From contig CAYMTA010000012.1 of assembly GCA_964393275.1 (NCBI GenBank), positions 1 through 64,000 of the forward strand: 64,000 nucleotides of DNA. The letters run 5' to 3'. Shown one piece after another: positions 16,578 through 25,149 of the stretch. Each line of letters opens with the position of its first letter. The first letter of the stretch is position 1. The notes beneath the pieces are model-generated. The model did not search any database and had not been told where the DNA came from. It worked only from the letters and a program-made list of their open reading frames with translations. Position numbers and translations under genes: made by a program. This stretch comes from SLRI01 sp964393275 (GTDB taxonomy: Bacteria; Pseudomonadota; Alphaproteobacteria; Geminicoccales; Geminicoccaceae).

Positions 16578-17197
16578 CCGCTGCCTGCCATCGCGCGGAT
16601 CGCCGCCTCGGCGGAGACCAGGTCGGCATATTTCTGGCGCATGTCGAAGAGATTGGCGTCGTGCGGCCCGAGCGCCCGGTCGCCGACGCAGTCCTCGATG
16701 ACGATGGGGCGGAAGTTCCAGCCGATCGCGTCGACCACCGAGGCCCTGACGCAGCCGCTGGTGGTGCAGCCCGCGACGTAGAGCGTGTCGACGCCGCGCC
16801 GCACCAGCCAGGGGGCGAGATCGGTGCCGAAGAAGGCGGACGCCTGCTTCTTGTCGATCACGGGCTCGCCCGGTCGCGGGGCCAGCGTCTCGACCACCCG
16901 GTTCGCCGGCGCGGTGGCCGTGAGCTGGCGCAGCGCCGGAAGCTTGGTCGCCCAGAGCCCGACATCCGAGCCGTCCTCGGCATAGCAGATGCGGGTGAAG
17001 ACGACGGGCAGGCCGCGCCCGCGGCAGGCCCGGAGCACCGGCACGGTGGCGGCGACGGCAGCCTCGATATTGCCGCCGCCCAGCATGCCCGGATCGGCGA
17101 ACGCCTTGACGAAGTCGACGATCAGCAAGGCCGGCCGCTCGCCGCTGCCCATGGCGGCCCCGAAGCCCTGGCGGGCATAGACGTCGCTCTCCATCAA
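16574..17197 (-). CDS. Isochorismatase-like cysteine hydrolase (N-carbamoylsarcosine/maleamate amidase type)
   Basis: 207 residues. The catalytic triad of cysteine hydrolases is visible: Asp28 (LLIVDFVKAF), Lys116/117 (VIDKKQASAFFGT) and Cys149 (GCTTSGCVRAS). The segments FADPGMLGGGN and NFRPIVIEDCVGDRA resemble the N-carbamoylsarcosine and maleamate amidase branch. It should cleave a C-N amide bond, releasing ammonia or CO2 plus ammonia. The ATG overlaps the RluA stop (ATGA) and its stop overlaps the CoA-transferase start (GTGA), so translation of all four genes is chained. Confidence 0.85.
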   Translation of the reverse strand: MMESDVYARQGFGAAMGSGERPALLIVDFVKAFADPGMLGGGNIEAAVAATVPVLRACRGRGLPVVFTRICYAEDGSDVGLWATKLPALRQLTATAPANRVVETLAPRPGEPVIDKKQASAFFGTDLAPWLVRRGVDTLYVAGCTTSGCVRASVVDAIGWNFRPIVIEDCVGDRALGPHDANLFDMRQKYADLVSAEAAIRAMAGSG

Positions 17198-17964
17198 ACC
17201 ACCTCCGAAAGGCTGGCGGGCCCGGCAGTCCCTGGGTCCAGGGCACCCTCTGGCAAGAGATCACCGGCAAGTGCCACGAAGGCCGCCGGCAACGGTGCCG
17301 TCACGACCACCGGCGGGCGGCTCGCGTAGAGCGGCAGGGCGATGGACCGCGCATGGAGCAAGAGCGGATCGCCGGGCCTGCCCACCTGGAGCGGGCCGCC
17401 ATAGACCGGATCGCCCAGGATCGGATGGCCGATGGCGGCCAGATGAACGCGGAGCTGGTGCGTGCGTCCGGTGCGCGGCCGGCATTCGACCAGCGAGCGG
17501 CCGCCGCCGCTGGCGAGCACGCGGATGTCGGTGACGGATGCCTGCCCGCCTTCGGAAGCGACCTGCATCCACCAGCCGCGAGCGGCGGTCGAGCGCTTCT
17601 CCAGCGGCAGCTCGATCCGCCTCTCCAGCGGGTCCGGCGTGCCCTCGACCACCGCCCAGTAGACCTTCTCCACCCGGCCCTGCTCGAACAGCCGGCCGAG
17701 GCGCCGAAGCGCCTTCTTGTGGCGGCCGAGAACGAGGCAGCCCGAGGTGTCGCGATCGAGGCGATGCGCCAGATGCGGCCGGCCCGGCAGGCCGAAGCGG
17801 AGCGCCTCCAGATAATCCTCGAGATTGGGCCCGCGCTTGGGCCCCGCATGAACCGGCAGGCCGGCCGGCTTGTCGACGACCAGGATCAGCCCGTCGCGGT
17901 AGAGCAGGCGGTCGAGAAGGAAATCGGGCGACCGATCGGAAGCCATGAAGCGCGGCCGAGGCAA
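17194..17964 (-). CDS. RluA-family RNA pseudouridine synthase
   Basis: 256 residues. The catalytic motif HRLDRDTSGCL (Asp in RLDR) and the later RTGRTHQLRVHLAAIGHPILGDPVYGG are diagnostic of the RluA/RluC/RluD family. No S4 RNA-binding domain precedes it; the catalytic domain starts within the first 25 residues, as in RluA and YciL-like short forms. It would isomerise uridine in rRNA or tRNA. ATG 17946 is a possible shorter start. The link to a catabolic operon is unexpected and may be only transcriptional convenience. Confidence 0.9.
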   Translation of the reverse strand: MPRPRFMASDRSPDFLLDRLLYRDGLILVVDKPAGLPVHAGPKRGPNLEDYLEALRFGLPGRPHLAHRLDRDTSGCLVLGRHKKALRRLGRLFEQGRVEKVYWAVVEGTPDPLERRIELPLEKRSTAARGWWMQVASEGGQASVTDIRVLASGGGRSLVECRPRTGRTHQLRVHLAAIGHPILGDPVYGGPLQVGRPGDPLLLHARSIALPLYASRPPVVVTAPLPAAFVALAGDLLPEGALDPGTAGPASLSEVV

Positions 17965-18039
17965 GAGTTGCGGCGAACGGGCAAGCCGGGCGATGGAAGC
18001 CAGAAACCGGCCGCTGCCGCAACCCCACCCGCGCGGCGC

Positions 18040-18795
18040 CTAGGCAGCCCGGGCGGCCAGCCGCTCGGCCATGGCGCCATCGACCCGGCGGTCGTAGTCG
18101 TCGGCGAGCGCCCGGAGCGCTGCAGCGCCGTCACCCGAATAGGCCGGCCCGTGCATCAGGGCCAGTGTGCGGGGAGTCAGCTCCGCCAGCCGCCGGAGCG
18201 TCCCGCCCATGCCGGGGTTGAGGCTCGAATAGCGGAAGAGATCCTCGCCGGCGATGGCCGGGCCGACCACGTCGCCCTCTGTCAGAGCAGGCCCGCCGCC
18301 GAGCTGCGAGAAGAGGTCGCCGCAGAGCAGCGTGCCGGTCGATTCCTCGAAGAGCACGCCGGCGTCCCAGCCATGCGGCGTCTGCGGCGTGTCGAGATAG
18401 CGCACCCGCTTGCCGCCGCCGAGCTCGATCGTCTCGCCGTCCGCCAGCGCGCGCCCCGCCCGAAGCGCGAAGTCGTCGAGCGAGACCATGACGCCGGTCC
18501 GGCCCTGCGCCGGCGTGGCGTTCGGTGCTGCCGCCAGCCACTCGTTCATGGCGCCGCATTCGTCGGCCTCGAAATGGCCATAGGCGATCCAGCGCAGGCG
18601 GTCGGCCGGCATGATCCGCTCGAGTGCCGCGCGGTTCGTCTCGAACATCCGGCGCAAGCCGGTGTGGAACATGAGCGGCTCGTCACCGAGCAGCAGGAAC
18701 TGGTTGAAGGTGAAGCCGGCCGGCGGCGCGATCTCGGTGACATGGGTCGAGAGGCGATAGATGCCGTCGGCGATCTCGTCGACGCGGGTCTCCAT
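18040..18795 (-). CDS. ODP-type metallo-beta-lactamase-fold protein
   Basis: 251 residues from ATG 18795 (METRVDEIADGIY). It resembles the flavodiiron/ODP branch of the beta-lactamase fold: the metal motif is GHFEADECGAMNEW (H-x-E-x-D) rather than HxHxDH, with further ligands in TPHGWDAG, LLCGDLFSQLGG and LALMHGPAYSGDG. Such proteins bind two irons and reduce oxygen or NO when joined to a flavodoxin; here no flavodoxin domain is present, so the electron partner is unknown. It is divergent from a TetR regulator with a dyad in the shared region. Confidence 0.8.
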   Translation of the reverse strand: METRVDEIADGIYRLSTHVTEIAPPAGFTFNQFLLLGDEPLMFHTGLRRMFETNRAALERIMPADRLRWIAYGHFEADECGAMNEWLAAAPNATPAQGRTGVMVSLDDFALRAGRALADGETIELGGGKRVRYLDTPQTPHGWDAGVLFEESTGTLLCGDLFSQLGGGPALTEGDVVGPAIAGEDLFRYSSLNPGMGGTLRRLAELTPRTLALMHGPAYSGDGAAALRALADDYDRRVDGAMAERLAARAA

Positions 18796-18870
18796 GGCGG
18801 TTTTCCCTGGCAAGCGGGTGGCGGATCGGGCGGAGAAGACGTGGACTCCCGACCCATTTGACGATACACC

Positions 18871-18883
18871 TTCGTTTACCGAA
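18871..18883. promoter_or_regulatory. Putative TetR operator (imperfect palindrome)
   Basis: TTCGTTTACCGAA has matching TTCG/CGAA ends and ten of twelve symmetric positions. CGATA and TATCG lie on either side about 12 bases from the centre. It is between the divergent metallo-beta-lactamase and TetR starts, where an operator for this regulator would be expected. Confidence 0.45.
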
Positions 18884-18934
18884 ATTATCGATAGCGGTCA
18901 ATATGGCTACACATGGCTGTTTAACGAAATACGG

Positions 18935-19516
18935 ATGACGAGAAGATACACCCTCAACCGACGGGCCGAGCAGCAGGCCCGGACCCGACGCCGCATCGTC
19001 GAGGCGACGGTGGCGTTGCACGGCACGGTCGGCCCTGCCCGCACGACCTTCAGCATGGTCGCCGAGCGGGCCGGGGTGCAGCGCAAGACGCTCTATGCCC
19101 ACTTCCCCGACGAGCCGAGCCTGTTTCAGGCCTGCTCGGCACATCACCTCGAGCAGCATCCGCCGCCGGACCCCAGCGCCTGGGCCGAAGTCGCCGATCG
19201 CCCCGAGCGGGTCCGGACAGCGCTCCTAGCGATCTACGGCTGGTACGAGGCGCACGCCGGCCTGATCGCCGCCGTGCTCCGTGACGCCGAGCACCACGAG
19301 GGGACGCGCGAGATCACCCGCCTGCGGCTCGGCCCCTGCTTCGCCGCCTGGGAAGCCACGCTGCGAACCGACCGGGACAGCCCGACAGTCGCCGCGCTGA
19401 TCGGCCTCGCTTTGAGCTTCCACACCTGGCGCACTCTGACCGTGGAGCGCGGCCTCGCCACGACCGCCGCCGCTGCCGCCATGGCGGCCGCCATCACCTC
19501 GGCCGGGTCCGCCTGA
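18935..19516 (+). CDS. TetR family transcriptional regulator
   Basis: 193 residues. The N-terminal helix-turn-helix is standard: RRIVEATVALHGTVGPARTTFSMVAERAGVQRKTLYAHFPDE at about residues 19-60, described here in pieces, with VQRKTLYAHF as the recognition helix region. The C-terminal ligand-binding part is helical and variable. It is transcribed divergently from the ODP-type protein gene and the dyad at 18871 lies between them, so it probably represses that gene and itself. The ligand is unknown. Confidence 0.9.
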   Translation: MTRRYTLNRRAEQQARTRRRIVEATVALHGTVGPARTTFSMVAERAGVQRKTLYAHFPDEPSLFQACSAHHLEQHPPPDPSAWAEVADRPERVRTALLAIYGWYEAHAGLIAAVLRDAEHHEGTREITRLRLGPCFAAWEATLRTDRDSPTVAALIGLALSFHTWRTLTVERGLATTAAAAAMAAAITSAGSA

Positions 19517-19620
19517 GCCGCCGCTTCGGTCGAGGCACGTGAGGGGCGAGAGCCCGCTTGCCGGTCCGGCGACATCCCGCCACGATGCCGGCCAACGCCG
19601 CCCACCGGATTTGCGCGCCC

Positions 19621-20829
19621 ATGGAACTGACACCCATCCTGCTCGACTGGACCAATCTCGGCCTGCGCTGGCTCCACTTCATAGCCGGCATCGCCTGGAT
19701 CGGCAGCTCGTTCTACTTCATGGCGCTCGATGCCAGCCTGAAGAAGATTTCGAGCCTGCCCCAAGGCGTCTCCGGCGAGACCTGGCAGGTGCATGGGGGC
19801 GGCTTCTACCGCATGTGGAAGTACAGCGTCGCCCCGCCCGAGATGCCGGCCGAGCTCACCTGGTTCAAGTGGGAGGCCTACACCACCCTTTTGAGCGGCC
19901 TCGCCCTCCTCGTCGTCGTCTATTACCTCGGTGCCGAGCTCTACATGATCGACCCGGCCAAGGCCGAGCTCGGGCCCTGGACCGCGGCCCTGCTCGGCAT
20001 CGCCGTCCTGATCGTGGGCTGGATCGCCTATGATCGCCTGTGCAAGTCGCCGCTCGGCCGGGACCAGCGCGTTCTCGCGCTCGTCGGCCTCGTCGCCTTC
20101 CCGCTCCTCTGCCTCGCCCTCGACCAGATCGTGACGGGCCGGGCCGCCTTCCTCCATGTGGGAGCCTTGATCGGCACCATCATGGTGGCCAATGTCGCCA
20201 TGATCATCATCCCCAACCAGAAGAAGGTGGTGGCCGCGCTGCTCGCGCACGAGACGCCGGACCCTGCCCTCGGCGCCCAGGCGAAGCAGCGCTCGGTGCA
20301 CAACAACTACCTGACGCTGCCCGTTCTCTTCATCATGATCAGCAACCACTACCCGCAGACCTTCGCGAGCCCCTTCAACTGGCTGATCCTGGCGCTGGTC
20401 CTGGTGATCGGCGCCAGCATCCGCCACTATTTCAACATCATGCACACCGGCACCAAGCCGCCCTGGTGGCCCTGGGCGGTGGCGGCCCTGGGCGCCGTCA
20501 TGGCCGCCTGGATCGCCAGCTATCCGGCGACCTCGCCCGACCCCACCGCCAAGAAGGACGAGCCGCCCGCCACCTTCGCCTCGGTCGAGGAGATCGTCCT
20601 CGGCCGCTGCTCGATGTGCCACGCGCGCGAGGTCTTCTGGCCCGGCCTGGCGCACGCGCCGAAGGGCGTCGTGCTCGAGACACCCCGCGACATCCGCGTC
20701 CACGCCGACCAGATCCGCGCCCAGGCCTACCAGACCCACGCCATGCCGCCCGGCAACATCACCGGCATCGAGGACGGCGAGCGCCGGCTGCTGGCCCGCT
20801 GGGTCGATGCCGGGGCACCGGCGCCATGA
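19621..20829 (+). CDS. puuD: Urate hydroxylase PuuD (membrane protein with cytochrome c domain)
   Basis: 402 residues. The first about 300 residues form the DUF989 urate oxidase N-terminal domain with eight or so membrane helices (LRWLHFIAGIAWIGSSFYFM at the start, NIMHTGTKPPWWPW near its end). The C-terminal part is a periplasmic c-type haem domain with CSMCH at about residues 329-333 and a Met ligand candidate in HAMPPGN. It converts urate to 5-hydroxyisourate while feeding electrons to the respiratory chain. ATG 19621 was chosen over two upstream ATGs because the conserved sequence begins there. Its stop overlaps guaD (ATGA). Confidence 0.93.
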   Translation: MELTPILLDWTNLGLRWLHFIAGIAWIGSSFYFMALDASLKKISSLPQGVSGETWQVHGGGFYRMWKYSVAPPEMPAELTWFKWEAYTTLLSGLALLVVVYYLGAELYMIDPAKAELGPWTAALLGIAVLIVGWIAYDRLCKSPLGRDQRVLALVGLVAFPLLCLALDQIVTGRAAFLHVGALIGTIMVANVAMIIIPNQKKVVAALLAHETPDPALGAQAKQRSVHNNYLTLPVLFIMISNHYPQTFASPFNWLILALVLVIGASIRHYFNIMHTGTKPPWWPWAVAALGAVMAAWIASYPATSPDPTAKKDEPPATFASVEEIVLGRCSMCHAREVFWPGLAHAPKGVVLETPRDIRVHADQIRAQAYQTHAMPPGNITGIEDGERRLLARWVDAGAPAP

Positions 20830-22127
20830 AGCGGCGCGCTGTCCGGGGCCGCCTCGTCTGGCTCAGGGACGATCCGGCGACCGCGGGTGCCGCGGCGCTG
20901 GTCGACATCAAGGACGGGCTCGTCGTCATGGACGGCGAGCGGATCACAGCCGTCGGCCCGGCGAACGTGCTCGCCGCACCCGACCTCGACGTCACCGACT
21001 ACCCCAACGCCCTGATCCTGCCCGGCCTGATCGACACCCACATCCACTACCCGCAGACCCAGGTCATCGGCTCCTACGGCACCCAGCTCCTCGACTGGCT
21101 GAACCGCTACACCTTCCCGGCCGAGCGCCGCTTCGCCGATCCCGGGCATTGCGCCCGCCATGCCCGCTTCTTCCTGGACGAGCTCTGGCGCAACGGCACC
21201 ACCACGGCCGTCGTCTATCCCACCGTCCATGCCTGCTCCGTCGATGCCATCTGCGCCGAGGCGCTGGCCCGAAGGATGCGGCTGATCACCGGCAAGGTGC
21301 TGATGGACGAAGGCCCCGAAGGCCTGCGTGACACGGCGCAATCCGGCTACGACGACAGCAAGGCGCTGATCGCCCGCTGGCACAGGCAAGGCCGGCTCGG
21401 CTACGCCATCACGCCGCGCTTCGCTTTGACCTCGAGCGCCGCCCAGCTCGAGGCGGCAGGATCCCTCCTCAAGGAGCATCCCGACTGCTGGCTGCAGACC
21501 CATCTGGCCGAGAACCACGCCGAGATCGAGGCGGTGGCCAAGCGATTTCCCGAAAGCTCGAGCTACACCGACGTCTACGACCGCTTCGGGCTCCTGGGTC
21601 CGCGCACCCTCCTCGGCCATTGCCTGCATCTGGCCGAGGAGGAGATCGCAATCCTGGCAGCCACCGGCTCCACCGCCTGCTTCTGCCCGACCTCGAACCT
21701 GTTCATCGGCTCCGGCCTCCTCGACCTCGCCCGCCTCAAAGGCCGGCCCGACCCGGTGCGCGTGGCCCTCGCCACCGATGTCGGCGGCGGCACCTCCTGC
21801 TCGATGCTGCAGACCGCCGCCGAGGCCTACAAGGTCCTGCAGCTCCAGGGCCAGAGCTGGCCGGCGCTCGACGCCTTCCACATGATGACGCTGGGCAATG
21901 CCCGGGCGCTCGGCCTCGCCCACGAGATCGGCACGCTCGAGCCCGGCACCATGGCCGACCTCGCCGTCCTCGACCTCGCCCCCACCCCGGCCATCGCCCA
22001 CCGCCTCGAAGCAATTGAGGACCACGACCTCGCCGCCACGCTCTTCGCCCTCATGACCATGGGCGACGACCGGACGGTGCGCGCCACCTGGGTGGCCGGC
22101 AGCCTGGTGCACGAGCGATGCGGCTGA
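20826..22127 (+). CDS. guaD: Guanine deaminase
   Basis: 433 residues of the amidohydrolase superfamily. Zinc ligands and guanine deaminase landmarks are visible: LPGLIDTHIHYPQTQVIGSYG (about residues 66-86), NGTTTAVVYPTVH, WLQTHLAENHAEI, TLLGHCLHLAEEE, FCPTSNLFIGSGL and ALATDVGGGTSCSM. It deaminates guanine to xanthine. Overlap with puuD by four bases makes a purine-catabolism pair; xanthine dehydrogenase and the later urate-pathway enzymes are not in this window. Confidence 0.94.
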   Translation: MKRRAVRGRLVWLRDDPATAGAAALVDIKDGLVVMDGERITAVGPANVLAAPDLDVTDYPNALILPGLIDTHIHYPQTQVIGSYGTQLLDWLNRYTFPAERRFADPGHCARHARFFLDELWRNGTTTAVVYPTVHACSVDAICAEALARRMRLITGKVLMDEGPEGLRDTAQSGYDDSKALIARWHRQGRLGYAITPRFALTSSAAQLEAAGSLLKEHPDCWLQTHLAENHAEIEAVAKRFPESSSYTDVYDRFGLLGPRTLLGHCLHLAEEEIAILAATGSTACFCPTSNLFIGSGLLDLARLKGRPDPVRVALATDVGGGTSCSMLQTAAEAYKVLQLQGQSWPALDAFHMMTLGNARALGLAHEIGTLEPGTMADLAVLDLAPTPAIAHRLEAIEDHDLAATLFALMTMGDDRTVRATWVAGSLVHERCG

Positions 22128-22346
22128 GCACCGCCGCTTGCAGCGGCCCTCCGCCGACGATCGTGTCGCCGCGGCCGAAAATCCGGTCCGGTCGAGATAA
22201 AAATTTGCAATATCAATACGTTACAATCATTTCTGCCGTTTGTTCCGGAGGATATTGAAGTTCCTCCTTGACCTATGACCTTCGGGGAACAAATTGGAGA
22301 TAAGCTCACCGCCGTGCTGCGGTGAGCGGAGAATCCACCCCATAGC

Positions 22347-23366
22347 TTGAATTACACGAGAGAGTGCGTGCGCAGATCCAAGCTGCTCAAGGCCATCGGC
22401 ATCGCCATGACCTTTACTTGTATTTTCTTGTTCTTCAACAGCTTCACGAACGTGGATTTCAGTGAGCTCGGCCACCTTCCCCGAATCGAGCTGCTCGCCG
22501 TCGCGACGATGGCGGCAATGACCTATGCCGGGTTGCTGGTGTCGGTGGGCGTCGGGTTCGCGGCGCTCGTCCAGTCCACCGGCTATCCGATGGCGACGGC
22601 CCAGGAAGGCATTGCACTCTGGGGTCGGGCGAACATCGCCAAGTACCTGCCGGGCAACGTGATGCACTTCGCCGGCCGGCAATTGCTGGCGAAGCGCTTC
22701 AACTGGCCGCAAGCGGGAACCTCGAGCGCGTCGGTGCTGGAGCTGGCGCTGCAGGTGCTGATCTCGTGCTCGATCGGCATGGCCGGCCTCTTGATGATCG
22801 ATCGGATGAACCCCGACCTTGGCTCATTCTGGCTCATTGCCGCCCTGCTCCTGTCGACAATGGTGCTCGGCGTCGCGTTGCTCGGACGCCTGCCGCTGGC
22901 CGGGCTGCCCGAGCTTCCCCGCCGGCTGCTGACCGCCGCCAGTCTCAGCGATCTGCGCGCCTTCTCGCGTTCGACGCTGCTCTATGCAGCCTTCTTTTTG
23001 GGTTATGGCCTGGTCGGCTGGCTGGTCTATTCCTGGCTGGTCGGCGCCGCCGAGCTGCCGCTCCTGCCCGGGGTCGCCGCCATCGTGCTCCTGAGCTGGT
23101 GCGCCGGCCTCGTCGTGCCGGGTGCTCCGGGCGGCATCGGCGTCCGCGAGGCGACCATGGTCCTCCTCGGTGCGCCGTTCCTCGACCATGACAGCCTCGT
23201 CCTCACGGCGATCATGCTCCGGGTGATCAGCCTCGCGGGCGAAGGGCTGATGTTCGCCCTTGCCTGCCACCTGCCCCGCCACCCGCCCACATCGGCGGTT
23301 GGGCTGCGCAGGCCATCGCGTGCGGGCATGGGTTCTCAATCCTCGTCGAACAGGTCCACCGCGTAG
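22347..23366 (+). CDS. LPG-synthase-like (UPF0104) integral membrane protein
   Basis: 339 residues from a TTG start, with about eight membrane helices. The motif PGAPGGIGVREATMVLLGA near residue 255 is the hallmark of the lysylphosphatidylglycerol synthase transmembrane (flippase) family, as is RANIAKYLPGNVMHFAGR. No C-terminal aminoacyl-transferase domain is present, so it is the stand-alone membrane module, found near glycosyltransferases or lipid enzymes in many bacteria. The 219-bp region before it is AT-rich and probably contains its promoter. The 3' end overlaps the convergent thiY by 31 bases. Confidence 0.82.
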   Translation: MNYTRECVRRSKLLKAIGIAMTFTCIFLFFNSFTNVDFSELGHLPRIELLAVATMAAMTYAGLLVSVGVGFAALVQSTGYPMATAQEGIALWGRANIAKYLPGNVMHFAGRQLLAKRFNWPQAGTSSASVLELALQVLISCSIGMAGLLMIDRMNPDLGSFWLIAALLLSTMVLGVALLGRLPLAGLPELPRRLLTAASLSDLRAFSRSTLLYAAFFLGYGLVGWLVYSWLVGAAELPLLPGVAAIVLLSWCAGLVVPGAPGGIGVREATMVLLGAPFLDHDSLVLTAIMLRVISLAGEGLMFALACHLPRHPPTSAVGLRRPSRAGMGSQSSSNRSTA

Positions 23367-24301
23367 CCGCTGACCGGCAGCACCTCGTCGATCAGCCCGC
23401 GGCTTTGGAGGAAATCCGCGAAGCGGGCGTAGCGGCGGTGGTCGAGGGCGGCCGGGCTCAAGGCCAGACGCGGCACGGTATCGGTCCAGGCCCGCTTGTT
23501 GAGCTCGTCGTCGAGCAGCGGATCGGTGGCGGCGAAGACCTGCCACGCGTCCTTCGGGTGGTTGACGATCCAGTGCGTGGCGGCCTCGACCGCCTCGATG
23601 AAGCGCTCGAGCCGGGGATCGTCCAGATTGTCCACATGCGCCACATAGATCAGCTCGTCATAGGCCGGCACACCCTCCTCCTCCGGGTAGAAGGCGCGGC
23701 CCGGATGGCCGATCAGGTCCATCTGGTTGAGCTCGAAGTTGCGAAACGCACCGATAACCGCGTCGACCTGGCCCGCGACCAGGGCCGGCGAGAGCGAGAA
23801 ATTGACGTTGACCAGCTCGACATTGTCGAGCCCCAGGCCATGCGTCTGCAGCATCTGGCCGAGCAGCGCGTCCTCGAAGCCGCCGACCGAGAAGCCGACC
23901 TTGCGCCCCTCGAGATCCGAGATGCTCTGGATCGGCCCGTCGGCGAGCACGACGAGGCTGTTCAGGGGTGTGGCGATCAGGGTGCCGATGCGTCGCAGCG
24001 GCAGGCCCTCGGCTACCTGCAGATGAAGCTGCGGCTGGTAGGTCACGGCGATATCGGCCTGGCCCGCCGCCACCAGCTTCGGCGGGTCGTTGGGATCGGC
24101 CGGGGCGATCAGCTCGACCTCGAGGCCCTGGTCGGCGAAGAAGCCCTTCTCCCGGGCGATGACCAGCGGCGCGTGGTCCGGGTTGACGAACCAGTCGAGC
24201 AGCACGGTCAGGTGATCCGGCTTCGGGCTCTCGGTCTGGGCCTGGAGCGGTGAAGCGAGCCCGACGACGAGGGCAAGAGCGAGGGCAAGAAAGGGCTGCA
24301 T
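23336..24301 (-). CDS. thiY: ThiY-like pyrimidine-precursor binding protein (NMT1 family)
   Basis: 321 residues with a signal peptide (MQPFLALALALVVGLASPLQA). The NMT1/THI5-like domain starts with LTVLLDWFVNPDHAPLVIAREKGFF, the standard opening of ThiY, and continues with TYQPQLHLQVAEGLPL and GFSVGGFEDALLGQML. ThiY binds N-formyl-aminopyrimidine (FAMP) or related thiamine breakdown products in the periplasm. It is the last gene behind the TPP riboswitch, 17 bases after the permease gene, which supports the assignment. Confidence 0.87.
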   Translation of the reverse strand: MQPFLALALALVVGLASPLQAQTESPKPDHLTVLLDWFVNPDHAPLVIAREKGFFADQGLEVELIAPADPNDPPKLVAAGQADIAVTYQPQLHLQVAEGLPLRRIGTLIATPLNSLVVLADGPIQSISDLEGRKVGFSVGGFEDALLGQMLQTHGLGLDNVELVNVNFSLSPALVAGQVDAVIGAFRNFELNQMDLIGHPGRAFYPEEEGVPAYDELIYVAHVDNLDDPRLERFIEAVEAATHWIVNHPKDAWQVFAATDPLLDDELNKRAWTDTVPRLALSPAALDHRRYARFADFLQSRGLIDEVLPVSGYAVDLFDED

Positions 24302-24318
24302 CGGGCGGGTCCTCCAGC

Positions 24319-25146
24319 TCAGAAGTCGGACGTGGTCTCGGCCTGCCAGGGTGTCAGGCGGCGCCCCAGCCGGTCGACGGCGAGGTAGAGGCCGAGCGCC
24401 ATGGCGGCGAGGACGATGAGGGCAGCGAACATCAGGTCGATCTGCATGCGCGCGTTGGCGTGCAGCATGAGATAGCCGAGCCCGCCGGCCGACCCCACCC
24501 ACTCGCCGACCACCGCCCCGATGGGTGCGACCGAGGCCGCGACCCGAAGGCCCGAGACGAGCGCCGGCAAGGCCGCCGGCAGGCGGATCAGGCGGATGGT
24601 GTCGAGCCTGGAGGCACCGAGCAGGCGGACCAGATCCAGCATCTCCGGATCGGCGCGCCGGAGCCCGTCATAGAAGGCGGCGGCGATCGGAAAATAGATG
24701 ATCAGCACCGCCATGGCGATCTTCGACGCCATGCCGTAGCCGAGCCAGAGCACGAGCAGCGGTGCGAGAGCGAAGACCGGCAGGGCCTGGCTCACCACGA
24801 AGAGCGGCAGGAGCCAGCGCCGGGCGGTGGCGAAGGTGGCGAGCAGCAGGCCGGAGCACGCGCCCAAAAGCCCGCCCAGGAGAAAGCCCAGGAGGATCTC
24901 GAGCCCGGTTATCCGGGCATGGCCGAGGATCAGCCGCCAGCTCCCCAAAAGTGTCTCGAGCACGGCCAAGGGCGGCGGCAGGATGAAGGGCGGCACTGCC
25001 GTCGCGAGGACGACACCCTGCCAGAGGGCGAGAAGGCCCAAAAGCGTGAGCAGCGGGCGCAGCCCCCCCCAGGCGACCGGGCGCCTCGGCGCCGCCGGCC
25101 TCGCCCCCTGCCCGGCCCGTTGCCCAGGAAGAGTGCCGACCGCCAT
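24319..25146 (-). CDS. thiX: ThiX-like ABC transporter permease
   Basis: 275 residues with six membrane segments and the BPD_transp_1 EAA loop (GLRRADPEMLDLVRLLGASRLDTIRLIRLPAALP at about residues 160-193, noted in part). It matches the NitT/TauT-type permeases used by ThiXYZ for hydroxymethylpyrimidine uptake. It sits between a DctP-like gene and thiY in the riboswitch operon. The ATPase ThiZ is not found in this operon or in the window, so the energising subunit must be encoded elsewhere or shared. Confidence 0.87.
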   Translation of the reverse strand: MAVGTLPGQRAGQGARPAAPRRPVAWGGLRPLLTLLGLLALWQGVVLATAVPPFILPPPLAVLETLLGSWRLILGHARITGLEILLGFLLGGLLGACSGLLLATFATARRWLLPLFVVSQALPVFALAPLLVLWLGYGMASKIAMAVLIIYFPIAAAFYDGLRRADPEMLDLVRLLGASRLDTIRLIRLPAALPALVSGLRVAASVAPIGAVVGEWVGSAGGLGYLMLHANARMQIDLMFAALIVLAAMALGLYLAVDRLGRRLTPWQAETTSDF

Positions 25147-25149
25147 GGC

